Origin: Tepidibacter aestuarii
GTDB taxonomy: Bacteria; Bacillota; Clostridia; Peptostreptococcales; Peptostreptococcaceae
DNA: 64,000 nt
NCBI RefSeq assembly: GCF_934924865.1
Contig: NZ_OW235315.1
Span: 1,178,001-1,242,000, forward strand
Direction: 5' to 3'
A program made the position numbers and the translations under genes. Below, one piece after another: positions 1 through 8,097 of this stretch; the first letter of the stretch is position 1; every line of letters begins with the position of its first letter. A model generated the notes under the pieces. That model ran no database searches and was not told the origin of the DNA. It saw only the letters and a program-made list of their open reading frames with translations.

Positions 1-726
1 GATTATGAGCTTACATTTAAAGATGCTACACCGTTAAAAAATGACGAGATAGAAATAGATAAGAAAAAAATAGAAAACTTAAAGAATCAAATAAAGAGAA
101 TCGGAAACGTAAATCTTGATTCAATACAGGAATATAAAGAAGTAAAAGAAAGATATGATTTTTATGAAGAACAAAAGAAGGATCTTGAAAAATCTATAGA
201 ATCAATAGAAAAATTAATAGTAGATCTTGAGGCTAATATGAGAAGTGAGTTTAGTGTTAACTTTAAAAAGATAAATGAGTACTACATGGTTATTTACAAA
301 AAACTATTCGGTGGAGGACATGGAGAGCTTAAGATAGTAGATCCATCTAACCTTTTACAAAGTGACATAGAAATAATAGCACAACCTCCTGGTAAAAAGC
401 TTAAAAACATAAATCTTTTATCTGGAGGAGAAAAAGCATTAACTGCAATAGCCATATTATTTAGTATAATAAGTACAAGACCTACACCGTTTTGTGTATT
501 AGATGAAATTGAAGCACCTCTTGATGATGCTAATATTTATAGATATGGAGAATTCTTAAGAGGTTTATCTAAAGATACACAATTCATAGCTATAACTCAC
601 AGAAGAGGAACTATGCAGGTATCAGATTACATATATGGTGTAACTATGGAGCAAAAAGCAATATCTAAAGTACTGAGTCTAAAACTAGAACAAGCACAAG
701 AATTAACTAATGAAAATGCGAGCTAG
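1..726 (+). CDS. smc: SMC chromosome segregation ATPase, C-terminal part (cut by window start)
   Basis: The reading frame is open from base 1 and gives the last 241 residues of the condensin ATPase that organises and segregates the chromosome with ScpA/ScpB. The first 80 residues are the end of the charged coiled coil. The C-terminal head follows, with the ABC signature LSGGEKAL, a Walker B strand FCVLDEIEAPLDDAN and the H-loop ITHRR. These head motifs distinguish SMC from other coiled-coil proteins. It ends 10 bases before ftsY, the usual smc-ftsY order of Bacillota. The N-terminal Walker A half lies outside the window. Confidence 0.97.
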   Translation, partial: DYELTFKDATPLKNDEIEIDKKKIENLKNQIKRIGNVNLDSIQEYKEVKERYDFYEEQKKDLEKSIESIEKLIVDLEANMRSEFSVNFKKINEYYMVIYKKLFGGGHGELKIVDPSNLLQSDIEIIAQPPGKKLKNINLLSGGEKALTAIAILFSIISTRPTPFCVLDEIEAPLDDANIYRYGEFLRGLSKDTQFIAITHRRGTMQVSDYIYGVTMEQKAISKVLSLKLEQAQELTNENAS

Positions 727-736
727 GAGGTAAATT

Positions 737-2020
737 ATGTTAAAAAAAATATTTGATAAGTTTAAGAAAAAAGAAAATCAAGAAATTCAGGAAATAGAAC
801 AAGAAGTAGAAGAATCTAAAGAAGACATTAAAGGGGAATCAAAGGAAGAACAGGAAGAGGAAGCTAAAGAAGAAGTTAATAAAGAAAAGACCATAGAAGA
901 AAAGCCTAAAGAGGGACTTAAAGTAGATGAAATAAGTGTTGATGAATACGTTGAACAAGATTTAGAAGAAGTAATAGAAGAAAAATTAGAGAAAGCTAAA
1001 GAAGAGAAAATAGAAGAAACTAAAGAAGATGAAATTGAATCAAGTGAAGAAATTGAAGAGGAAGTTAAAGAAGAACAAGAAGAAAAAAAGGAAGAAATAA
1101 AGGTAAGCCTATTCTCAAGATTAAAGGATGGATTGTCTAAAACAAAAAAAGGGATAACAGATAGAGTAGATCAAGTTTTAAAAGCCTATGTAAAGGTAGA
1201 TGAAGAACTATTTGAAGATTTAGAAGAGATACTTATAACATCAGATGTAGGTGTTAATACTACAATGGACATTGTAGAGAAACTTAGAGATAGAGTAAAA
1301 AGTAAAAAAATAACTGAGGCAAAAGATGTTAGAGATGAACTTAAAGAAATACTTTCTGATATATTAGGTGATGAACAATCAAGTCTTAACATAGAGCCAG
1401 CTCCAGCTATTGTATTGGTTGTGGGCGTTAATGGAGTAGGAAAAACTACTACTATAGGAAAAATGGCTAATAGATTTAAAAAAGAAGGAAAACGTGTAAT
1501 GTTAGCTGCAGGAGATACATTTAGAGCTGCTGCAATAGACCAGTTAGAAGTTTGGGCAAATAGAGTTGGAGTGGATATGATAAATCACTCAGAGGGATCA
1601 GATCCTGGAGCTGTAATATTTGATGCAATAGCTGCAGCAAAATCTAGAAAGGCAGATGTACTAATATGTGATACAGCTGGTAGACTTCACAATAAAAAGA
1701 ATCTTATGAATGAACTGGGTAAAGTATTTAAAATTGTAGATAGAGAATATCCACAAGCTACTAAAGAGGTTTTACTCGTAGTAGATGCTACAACTGGTCA
1801 AAATGCAGTATCTCAGGCAAAGGTATTTAAAGAGGCTGCTAATATAACTGGTATAGTACTTACGAAACTGGATGGAACTGCAAAAGGTGGAGTTGTACTT
1901 GCAGTAAAATCAGAACTTGATGTACCCGTTAAGCTTATAGGTGTTGGAGAAAAAATGGAAGATCTTCAAGATTTTAATGCTAAAGATTTTGTAAAAGCAT
2001 TATTTGGTGACGAAAATTAA
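737..2020 (+). CDS. ftsY: Signal recognition particle receptor FtsY
   Basis: This is the SRP receptor GTPase that docks ribosome-nascent-chain-SRP complexes at the membrane and pairs with Ffh encoded downstream. Residues 1 to about 120 are an almost pure Glu/Lys low-complexity acidic region. The N domain follows from about residue 123. The G domain shows G1 GVNGVGKTTT (230-239), DTAGRL (from 312) and TKLDG (376-380). The ATG is preceded by TAGGAGG. At 427 residues it is longer than many Gram-positive FtsY proteins because of the acidic arm, which is presumed to act in membrane or translocon contact. Confidence 0.97.
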   Translation: MLKKIFDKFKKKENQEIQEIEQEVEESKEDIKGESKEEQEEEAKEEVNKEKTIEEKPKEGLKVDEISVDEYVEQDLEEVIEEKLEKAKEEKIEETKEDEIESSEEIEEEVKEEQEEKKEEIKVSLFSRLKDGLSKTKKGITDRVDQVLKAYVKVDEELFEDLEEILITSDVGVNTTMDIVEKLRDRVKSKKITEAKDVRDELKEILSDILGDEQSSLNIEPAPAIVLVVGVNGVGKTTTIGKMANRFKKEGKRVMLAAGDTFRAAAIDQLEVWANRVGVDMINHSEGSDPGAVIFDAIAAAKSRKADVLICDTAGRLHNKKNLMNELGKVFKIVDREYPQATKEVLLVVDATTGQNAVSQAKVFKEAANITGIVLTKLDGTAKGGVVLAVKSELDVPVKLIGVGEKMEDLQDFNAKDFVKALFGDEN

Positions 2021-2029
2021 TAAAAATTA

Positions 2030-2058
2030 TTGACAAGATGGATTATCTGATATAAAAT
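2030..2058 (+). promoter_or_regulatory. Sigma-A promoter for ylxM-ffh-rpsP operon
   Basis: TTGACA (2030-2035) and TAAAAT (2053-2058) are separated by exactly 17 bases, right after the ftsY stop codon. Transcription would start near 2065 and leave a short leader before ylxM. Confidence 0.75.
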
Positions 2059-2111
2059 ACATCTGTAAAGGCGACAAGCTTTACACTTATAATTCTTTGG
2101 GAAGTGTTAAT

Positions 2112-2480
2112 ATGGAATTAAACAAAGTCATAGAGATTGGTATTTTATTCGATTTTTATAAAGAACTTTTAACTGAAAAACAAAGAGAATCAGTTAATCT
2201 ATACTATAATGAGGATTATTCATTGGGTGAGATTAGTGAAAATCTTAAAATTTCAAGACAAGGGGTCTATGACACTTTAAAGAGAGCTGAGAAGATTTTA
2301 CAGGATTATGAAAAAAAATTAAATCTAGTAGAAAAATCCAATAAAAGAAATAAGCTAATAGAGAGCTTGTACGAAAAAGTTGTTGATATAAAAGAAGAAA
2401 TTAAAGTTGATAATAATTTTAATGGTTTAGTCCCTAAGATTGAAAATCTAGAAGAAATTTGTAGGGAGTTGTTGAGATGA
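2112..2480 (+). CDS. ylxM: YlxM-family SRP-associated helix-turn-helix protein
   Basis: This is a 122-residue protein of the YlxM/p13 (UPF0122) family, encoded next to ffh and thought to modulate the SRP. Residues 10-55 form a sigma-70 region 4-like helix-turn-helix with the family hallmark LTEKQRESVNLYY followed by SLGEISENLKISRQGVYDTL. I chose the ATG at 2112, which follows GGGAAGTG and matches the family N terminus, over an in-frame TTG at 2097 that lies upstream of the only ribosome binding site. Its TGA overlaps the ffh ATG by four bases, so the two are translationally coupled. Confidence 0.9.
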   Translation: MELNKVIEIGILFDFYKELLTEKQRESVNLYYNEDYSLGEISENLKISRQGVYDTLKRAEKILQDYEKKLNLVEKSNKRNKLIESLYEKVVDIKEEIKVDNNFNGLVPKIENLEEICRELLR

Positions 2481-3832
2481 TTTTTGAAGGATTAGCAGAG
2501 AAGCTTCAAGGTACTCTTGGGAAATTAAAGAGCAAGGGTAAATTGAATGAAAAAGATGTTAAAGATGCTATGAGAGAGGTAAAACTTGCACTTCTTGAGG
2601 CCGATGTTAACTTTAAGGTTGTAAAAGAGTTTGTAAACAAGGTTAAAGAAAGAGCTGTAGGTCAAGAAGTAATGGAAAGTTTAACTCCAGGACAGCATGT
2701 AATAAAGATAGTTAATGAAGAACTTACAGATTTAATGGGAAATGTTCAAAGTAAAATAAGCTTTGCATCGAAGCCTCCTACTGTAATAATGTTAGTTGGA
2801 CTTCAAGGGGCAGGTAAAACTACTACCGGAGGAAAACTAGGGGGATTACTTAAGAAACAAGGTAAAAAGCCGTTATTAGTAGCCTGTGACGTGTACAGAC
2901 CCGCGGCTATTAAGCAGCTACAAGTTGTAGGAAGTCAACTTGAAATACCTGTTTTTTCAATGGGAGATAAAGAAAATCCTGTTAATATAGCAAAAGAAGG
3001 AATTAACCACGCACTTGATCATAATAACGATGTTGTTATTATAGATACGGCTGGTAGACTTCATATAGATGAACTTTTAATGGATGAATTAAAGAACATA
3101 AAAACTGAGGTTAAACCTCATGAAATATTATTAGTTATAGACTCTATGACAGGTCAAGACGCTGTAAATGTTGCTGAGAATTTCAATGAAGCATTAGGAA
3201 TAGATGGAGTTGTTCTTACTAAATTAGATGGAGACACTAGAGGTGGAGCAGCACTTTCGGTAAGATCTGTTACGAGAAAGCCTATAAAATTTATAGGTAT
3301 GGGAGAAAAGCTTGATGATTTAGAGGCATTTCACCCAGATAGAATGGCATCGAGAATTCTTGGAATGGGAGATGTTCTATCTTTAATAGAAAAAGCTGAA
3401 CAAGCTATAGATGTTAAAAAGGCTAAGGAATTAGAAGCCAAAATTAAAAATCAGGAATTTGATTTTGAAGATTTCTTAACTCAAATGGAACAAGTAAAGA
3501 GCTTAGGACCTTTGAATAAGATTATGGAGATGATTCCTGGAATGAGCGGAGCAAAAGAGCTAAAGAATGTAAGTTTTGATGATAAAGAAATCCGCAGAAT
3601 AGAAGCTATCATAAAGTCTATGACAAAAAAAGAAAGAAAAAATCCATCAATTCTAAATGCAAGTAGAAGAAGAAGGATTGCAAATGGTAGTGGAACCAAG
3701 GTACAAGAGGTTAACAGACTTGTAAAACAGTTTGAACAAACTAAAAAAATGATGAAGCAATTTGGAGATTTAGAAAAGAGTATGAAAAAGGGAGGAAAAA
3801 TGAAACTTCCTTTCTTTGGAAATAAATTATAA
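2477..3832 (+). CDS. ffh: Signal recognition particle protein Ffh (SRP54)
   Basis: This GTPase subunit of the SRP binds signal sequences and 4.5S/SRP RNA and delivers nascent chains to FtsY. The N domain occupies residues 1-85. The G domain has GLQGAGKTT (108-116), DTAGRLHID and TKLDGDTRGGAAL. The Met-rich M domain (about 300-451) ends in the RNA-binding SRRRRIANGSG region and a basic, Met-rich tail. The length of 451 is normal. The ATGA overlap with ylxM and the rpsP gene just downstream fit the conserved Bacillota cluster. Confidence 0.98.
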   Translation: MIFEGLAEKLQGTLGKLKSKGKLNEKDVKDAMREVKLALLEADVNFKVVKEFVNKVKERAVGQEVMESLTPGQHVIKIVNEELTDLMGNVQSKISFASKPPTVIMLVGLQGAGKTTTGGKLGGLLKKQGKKPLLVACDVYRPAAIKQLQVVGSQLEIPVFSMGDKENPVNIAKEGINHALDHNNDVVIIDTAGRLHIDELLMDELKNIKTEVKPHEILLVIDSMTGQDAVNVAENFNEALGIDGVVLTKLDGDTRGGAALSVRSVTRKPIKFIGMGEKLDDLEAFHPDRMASRILGMGDVLSLIEKAEQAIDVKKAKELEAKIKNQEFDFEDFLTQMEQVKSLGPLNKIMEMIPGMSGAKELKNVSFDDKEIRRIEAIIKSMTKKERKNPSILNASRRRRIANGSGTKVQEVNRLVKQFEQTKKMMKQFGDLEKSMKKGGKMKLPFFGNKL

Positions 3833-3853
3833 ATTTTAAGGGAGGTGAAATAC

Positions 3854-4099
3854 ATGGCAGTTAAGATAAGATTAAAAAGAATGGGTGCTAACAAGAAACC
3901 TTTTTATAGAATAGTTGTTGCTGATTCTCGTTCTCCGAGAGATGGTAAGTTCATCGAAGAAATCGGATACTACAATCCAGTTTCTCAACCAAAGCAAATC
4001 AAGATAAATGATGAGAGAGCTTCTAAATGGTTAAAAGATGGTGCTCAACCAACTGATACTGTTAAGTCTTTATTTAAGAAAAACGGAATTATGGAATAG
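3854..4099 (+). CDS. rpsP: 30S ribosomal protein S16
   Basis: This is an 81-residue small-subunit protein needed for 16S rRNA 5'-domain assembly. It starts [11 protein letters not shown] and has the family signature [16 protein letters not shown]. The ATG at 3854 follows GGAGGTGAAATAC; an in-frame GTG at 3845 is part of that ribosome binding site and is not the start. The frame spans nearly the whole family length. The gene lies between ffh and khpA in the classic ffh-rpsP-khpA-rimM-trmD-rplS order. Confidence 0.98.
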   Translation: MAVKIRLKRMGANKKPFYRIVVADSRSPRDGKFIEEIGYYNPVSQPKQIKINDERASKWLKDGAQPTDTVKSLFKKNGIME

Positions 4100-4126
4100 A
4101 TATCCTTCTAAATAGGAGGTGGTATC

Positions 4127-4357
4127 ATGAGAGAATTGGTCGAGAAGATAGCTAAATCTCTAGTTGATAACCCTGATGAAGTTGTTGTTAAAGAGACAGA
4201 AGGAACACACTCTATAATCATAGAGCTTAGAGTTGCCCAAGAAGACATGGGTAAGGTTATAGGGAAACAAGGTAGAATAGCAAAAGCTATTAGAACCTTA
4301 GTTAAATCTGCAGCTATTAAGCAGAATAAACAAGTTAGTGTTGAAATTGTTCAATAA
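4127..4357 (+). CDS. khpA: KH-domain RNA-binding protein KhpA (YlqC)
   Basis: This single-KH-domain protein of 76 residues has the RNA-binding loop GKVIGKQGRIAKAIRTLV, in which the GxxG is GKQG. KhpA partners with KhpB (Jag/EloR) in Gram-positive bacteria and influences cell elongation and sRNA or ribosomal RNA interactions. The start follows AGGAGGTGGTATC. It is the last gene before a strong terminator, so rimM-trmD probably has its own promoter. Confidence 0.95.
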   Translation: MRELVEKIAKSLVDNPDEVVVKETEGTHSIIIELRVAQEDMGKVIGKQGRIAKAIRTLVKSAAIKQNKQVSVEIVQ

Positions 4358-4390
4358 AAGGATTAGGGTTAACCCTAATCCTTTTTGTGC
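4356..4390 (+). terminator. Rho-independent terminator after khpA
   Basis: A perfect 30-base palindrome (AAAAGGATTAGGGTT and its complement, 4356-4385) overlaps the khpA stop codon and ends in a short T run. It should close the ylxM-ffh-rpsP-khpA transcript. Confidence 0.85.
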
Positions 4391-4395
4391 ATAAT

Positions 4396-4436
4396 AAAAA
4401 AGTCTTCTTTTGGAGAATTTAAACGTAGACTTTTTT
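4396..4436 (+). terminator. Second terminator-like hairpin before rimM
   Basis: A perfect 10-bp stem (AAAAAAGTCT / AGACTTTTTT) with a 21-base loop ends in six T residues. It is a possible backup terminator. The long loop makes it less certain than the first. Confidence 0.4.
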
Positions 4437-4521
4437 GAAATTCATAACAGAAATTATACTTATCCACAATTTAAATAGGAATATAATTTCCTACTCATTA
4501 TAAAAAAGGTAGGTGAAAATA

Positions 4522-5025
4522 ATGATAGAATACTTTAAAATTGGTCAAATAGTAAAAGTTCAAGGGTTAAAAGGTGAAATGAGGGTATACCCACTAACTG
4601 ATTACAAAGAGAGATTTGAAGAAATAGATTGGGTATATATATCTGATGATAAAGAGACTAAGTATGAGATTGAGAAAGTAAGATACAAAGGAAACGTAGT
4701 AATCTTAAAGATAAAAGGAATAGATAGTATAAATGATGCTGAAAAGCTTATGAAAAAATATCTTAGAATACCAAGAGAAAATGCTAGAGAGCTTGAAGAT
4801 GATGAATATTTTATATCTGACTTAATAGGCATAAAAGCATATACAGTAGGTGGAGAATATATTGGAGTTTTAGATGAAGTATTACAAACTGCGGCTAATG
4901 ATGTTTACTTAATAAAGAACGATGAAAATAAAGAAATATTAATTCCAGCTATTAAAAAATTTGTTCCTGAACTTAGTATTGAAGATAAAAAGATGATAAT
5001 AGATCCAATAGAAGGAATGATATAA
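4522..5025 (+). CDS. rimM: Ribosome maturation factor RimM
   Basis: This 167-residue factor for late 30S maturation acts on the 16S 3' domain and S19. The N-terminal RimM barrel begins YFKIGQIVKVQGLKGEMRVY, and the C-terminal PRC-barrel contains GVLDEVLQTAANDVYLI and the ILIPAIKKFV strand. The ATG at 4522 is preferred; an in-frame GTG at 4513 is part of the AGGTG ribosome binding site. Its TAA overlaps the trmD ATG by one base, giving tight coupling. Confidence 0.97.
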   Translation: MIEYFKIGQIVKVQGLKGEMRVYPLTDYKERFEEIDWVYISDDKETKYEIEKVRYKGNVVILKIKGIDSINDAEKLMKKYLRIPRENARELEDDEYFISDLIGIKAYTVGGEYIGVLDEVLQTAANDVYLIKNDENKEILIPAIKKFVPELSIEDKKMIIDPIEGMI

Positions 5026-5780
5026 TGAGAATCCACGTAATGACATTATTTCCTCAAATATTTGAGTCATATATAAATGAAAGTATAATGAAAAGAGCTA
5101 ATGATAAGGGTTTAATAGATATAAAACTTTATAATATAAGAGATTTTTCAAATAATAAGCATAAAAAAGTAGACGATTATCCATATGGTGGGGGAGCAGG
5201 TATGGTTATGACTCCTCAGCCAATATACGATACTTATATGCATATAATACAAAAATTTAACATAGAAGATCCAAAGGTTATATATCTAACTCCAAAAGGG
5301 AAAGTGTATAAGCAAGAAATGGCTGAAAAGTTTTCTCTTGATAATGACATAATACTTTTATGTGGGCATTATGAGGGAGTAGATCAAAGAATAATAGATC
5401 TTATAGTAACTCATGAGATATCTATAGGAGATTATGTTTTAACAGGTGGAGAGCTACCAGCACTTATATTAATAGACTCTATATCAAGATTAATATCTGG
5501 TGTTTTAGGCCAGGATGAATCGTTTGAAGAAGAATCATTCAAAGATAATTTGCTTGAATATCCTCATTATACAAGACCTAGAGAATTTATGGATGAAAAG
5601 GTTCCTAATGTATTGTTATCTGGAAATCATAAAAATATAGATCAGTGGAGAAGAGAGCAATCTATAGATATAACTATACAAAAAAGACCTGATTTGATGA
5701 AAAAAGCAGCTTTAACAGATAAAGACAAGAAATATATACAAAAAAGATCAAAAACTATTGCAAATAATAAAAAAAAGTGA
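5025..5780 (+). CDS. trmD: tRNA (guanine-37-N1)-methyltransferase TrmD
   Basis: This SPOUT-class enzyme methylates G37 of tRNAs reading CNN-type codons to prevent +1 frameshifting. At 251 residues it has the normal N-terminal MRIHVMTLFPQIFESY, the YGGGAGMVM motif and the trefoil-knot SAM loop IGDYVLTGGELPAL. DESFEEESF and the YTRPREF segment typical of TrmD follow. It is coupled to rimM and followed by the rplS leader. Confidence 0.98.
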   Translation: MRIHVMTLFPQIFESYINESIMKRANDKGLIDIKLYNIRDFSNNKHKKVDDYPYGGGAGMVMTPQPIYDTYMHIIQKFNIEDPKVIYLTPKGKVYKQEMAEKFSLDNDIILLCGHYEGVDQRIIDLIVTHEISIGDYVLTGGELPALILIDSISRLISGVLGQDESFEEESFKDNLLEYPHYTRPREFMDEKVPNVLLSGNHKNIDQWRREQSIDITIQKRPDLMKKAALTDKDKKYIQKRSKTIANNKKK

Positions 5781-5800
5781 TAAAATTTAATGGTTGAAAA

Positions 5801-5858
5801 TAACGGGCGTTCCTCTGCTATGGAAAATATTAAGAACGTCTATGATTAGGAGGAAGAA
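5801..5858 (+). promoter_or_regulatory. Putative ribosomal protein L19 leader
   Basis: A 7-bp stem pairs 5806-5812 (GGCGTTC) with 5834-5840 (GAACGTC) around the loop core CCTCTGCTA, immediately before the rplS ribosome binding site. From memory this matches the short L19 leader family of Bacillota, which mediates autogenous control. I cannot run a covariance model to confirm it. Confidence 0.6.
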
Positions 5859-5860
5859 AC

Positions 5861-6202
5861 ATGGATATATTAAGAGCTATTGAGCAAGAACAACTTAAGA
5901 AGGAAATACCTGCATTTGGAACTGGTGATACTGTAAAAGTACACATAAAGATCAAAGAGGGTAAAAGAGAAAGAGTTCAGATGTTTGAAGGAGTAGTTAT
6001 CAAAAGACAAGGTGGAGGAGCTAGAGAAACTTTCACTGTAAGAAAAATATCTTTTGGTGTAGGTGTTGAGAAGGTATTACCTGTTCACTCTCCAAAAATC
6101 GAAAAAATCGAAGTAGTTAGAAAAGGTAAAGTTAGAAGAGCTAAAATCTACTACATCCGTGAAAGAGTTGGAAAGAAAGCTAAAATTAAAGAAGCTAAGT
6201 AA
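5861..6202 (+). CDS. rplS: 50S ribosomal protein L19
   Basis: This 113-residue large-subunit protein lies at the 30S-50S interface. The family core [26 protein letters not shown] is split here only by length limits: it runs from about residue 20 to 45. The signature [16 protein letters not shown] and the basic tail [20 protein letters not shown] follow. The ATG is preceded by AGGAGGAAGAAAC, and the leader upstream probably allows feedback control. It ends the trmD-rplS block at a terminator. Confidence 0.98.
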   Translation: MDILRAIEQEQLKKEIPAFGTGDTVKVHIKIKEGKRERVQMFEGVVIKRQGGGARETFTVRKISFGVGVEKVLPVHSPKIEKIEVVRKGKVRRAKIYYIRERVGKKAKIKEAK

Positions 6203-6206
6203 TTTT

Positions 6207-6233
6207 AATGGGACTGTTTTTCAGTCCCTTTTA
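6207..6233 (+). terminator. Terminator after rplS
   Basis: A GGGACTG/CAGTCCC stem (6210-6216 with 6222-6228) followed by TTTT lies directly after the rplS stop. Confidence 0.8.
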
Positions 6234-6383
6234 ATATATATATAGATTATAATAAATTCAACTTATTTATAATGTTGATATATGAATAAAACTATTCACT
6301 ATGGTTACACGAGCTATGCAATAACATGAAATGAACTTTTTAATATATAGAGTAAGATTAAAATATAAAATGGATGTGATAAT

Positions 6384-7262
6384 ATGGAAAACATGGATAA
6401 TAGAATGAATATAAACTGGTATCCAGGACATATGAAAAAAACTAAAGAATCATTACAAAAAAATTTAAAACTAATAGATGTGGTCGTCGAGCTATTAGAC
6501 AGCAGAATCCCATTTAGTAGTAAAAATCCAGATGTAGACAATATAATAAAGGACAAGCCAAAGGTTGTTGTTTTAAATAAGTTCGATATGGCAGATCCAA
6601 GTAAGATAAAATTATGGCAAGACTATTATGAATCACAAGGCGTTAAGGCTATACCTGTAAACACAATCTCTGGAAAAGGTGTAGATAAGATAATACAAGA
6701 ATGTAGAGAAGCAGTAAGAGAAAAGATGGAAGCTTTGATAAAAAAGGGAAGAAAGGAAAGAGCTATTAGACTTATGATAGTTGGAGTTCCAAATGTAGGA
6801 AAATCAACTCTTATAAATAAGCTTGCTGGAAGAAAAAGTACTCAAACTGGAGATAGACCTGGAGTTACAAAGGGAAACCAATGGGTTAAATTAAAGGGGA
6901 ATTTAGAACTTTTAGATACACCAGGAATACTTTGGCCTAGGTTTGAAGATGAAAATGTGGCTATGAATTTAGCATTTACTAGAGCAATAAAGGATGAGAT
7001 ACTAGATGTAGAGACATTAGCTCTAAGATTTATAGAAAAGCTTGAAGATATATATCCTGAAAACTTAAAAGAAAGATATAAGCTAGAAGAATTAGGTCAA
7101 ACACCTCTTGAAACTATGGAGATGATAGGAGTTAAAAGAGGATGTCTAATGGCGCGTAAAGAAATAGATTATACAAGGGTTGCAAAAATAGTTCTAAATG
7201 AATTTAGAGAAGGTAAAACAGGAAAAATGACTTTAGAAGTGCCTGCTGACTTTGAAAAATAA
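6384..7262 (+). CDS. rbgA: Ribosome biogenesis GTPase RbgA (YlqF)
   Basis: This circularly permuted GTPase is needed for late 50S assembly around helix 38/L16. The G motifs appear in permuted order: NKFD (65-68) comes before GVPNVGKST (134-142) and DTPG (178-181). The N-terminal NINWYPGHMKKT and the C-terminal ANTAR-like helical domain are typical. The length of 292 matches the family at about 280. The ATG at 6384 follows GGATGTGAT; a later in-frame ATG (codon 9) would give the more usual MNINWYPGHM start. It is followed by a terminator and rnhB. Confidence 0.96.
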   Translation: MENMDNRMNINWYPGHMKKTKESLQKNLKLIDVVVELLDSRIPFSSKNPDVDNIIKDKPKVVVLNKFDMADPSKIKLWQDYYESQGVKAIPVNTISGKGVDKIIQECREAVREKMEALIKKGRKERAIRLMIVGVPNVGKSTLINKLAGRKSTQTGDRPGVTKGNQWVKLKGNLELLDTPGILWPRFEDENVAMNLAFTRAIKDEILDVETLALRFIEKLEDIYPENLKERYKLEELGQTPLETMEMIGVKRGCLMARKEIDYTRVAKIVLNEFREGKTGKMTLEVPADFEK

Positions 7263-7264
7263 GC

Positions 7265-7296
7265 TAGAGAAAGAATTAATTCTTTCTCTATTTTTT
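7265..7296 (+). terminator. Terminator between rbgA and rnhB
   Basis: A perfect 26-base palindrome (TAGAGAAAGAATT and complement, 7265-7290) is followed by TTTTTT. It probably causes partial termination, because rnhB lies only 20 bases downstream. Confidence 0.75.
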
Positions 7297-7316
7297 ATAT
7301 AAAAGGAGGAAAAAAT

Positions 7317-8096
7317 ATGTTTGGAAATATGAAGGTAAAGGATATAAATGAGTTTGTAAACAATATAGATGAAAATGATTATATGAAGTATATAGATATT
7401 TTAAGTAATGATGAGAGAAAGTCTGTTCAAAAAATAGCTCTTAAGTTATCTAAGAAATTAGATGCTTTAAGAAAAGAAGAAGAGAGAATACATAGAATAA
7501 AAGAATTTGAGAGATGGTCTTATGAAAACGGATATACATATATAGGTGGTATAGATGAGGCAGGGAGAGGTCCTTTAGCTGGTCCTGTTGTTGCAGCAGT
7601 TGTTGTATTTGATAAAGATGTAGATATAAAGTATATAAATGACTCTAAGAAGCTAAGTGAAGAAAAGAGAAACGAATTATTTGAAACAATAAAAAATGAA
7701 GCGCTAGATTATGGAATAGGGATAGTTGATAACGGCAAGATAGATGAAATAAATATATTGAACGCTACATATCTTGCTATGAAAAAAGCCATAAATAATT
7801 TAAAGAATAAGCCAGATTGCTTATTAATAGATGCAGTTACTATACCTAATATAGATATAGCACAAAAAGCTATAATAAAAGGAGATAGCAAGTCTATATC
7901 AATAGCAGCAGCTAGTATTTTAGCTAAGGTAACTAGGGATAAACTTATGTATGAATATGACGATAAATATAGTGAGTATGGATTTTCAAAGCATAAAGGA
8001 TATGGAACAAAGGAGCATTATGAAGCTATAAAAAATCAAGGGATAACTCCTATTCACAGAAGATCCTTTCTCAAATCTATTTTAAACGGAGACTAA
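7317..8096 (+). CDS. rnhB: Ribonuclease HII
   Basis: This enzyme cuts RNA-DNA hybrids and removes misincorporated ribonucleotides. The catalytic start of the fold is GGIDEAGRGPLAGPVVAA (acidic pair D80-E81), with later LLIDAVTIP, GDSKSISIAAASILAKVTRD and SKHKGYGTKEHYEAI. At 259 residues it carries an N-terminal extension of about 70 residues before the catalytic domain, common in Bacillota RNase HII. The start follows AAAGGAGG. The next gene begins one base after its stop. Confidence 0.97.
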   Translation: MFGNMKVKDINEFVNNIDENDYMKYIDILSNDERKSVQKIALKLSKKLDALRKEEERIHRIKEFERWSYENGYTYIGGIDEAGRGPLAGPVVAAVVVFDKDVDIKYINDSKKLSEEKRNELFETIKNEALDYGIGIVDNGKIDEINILNATYLAMKKAINNLKNKPDCLLIDAVTIPNIDIAQKAIIKGDSKSISIAAASILAKVTRDKLMYEYDDKYSEYGFSKHKGYGTKEHYEAIKNQGITPIHRRSFLKSILNGD

Positions 8097-8097
8097 T

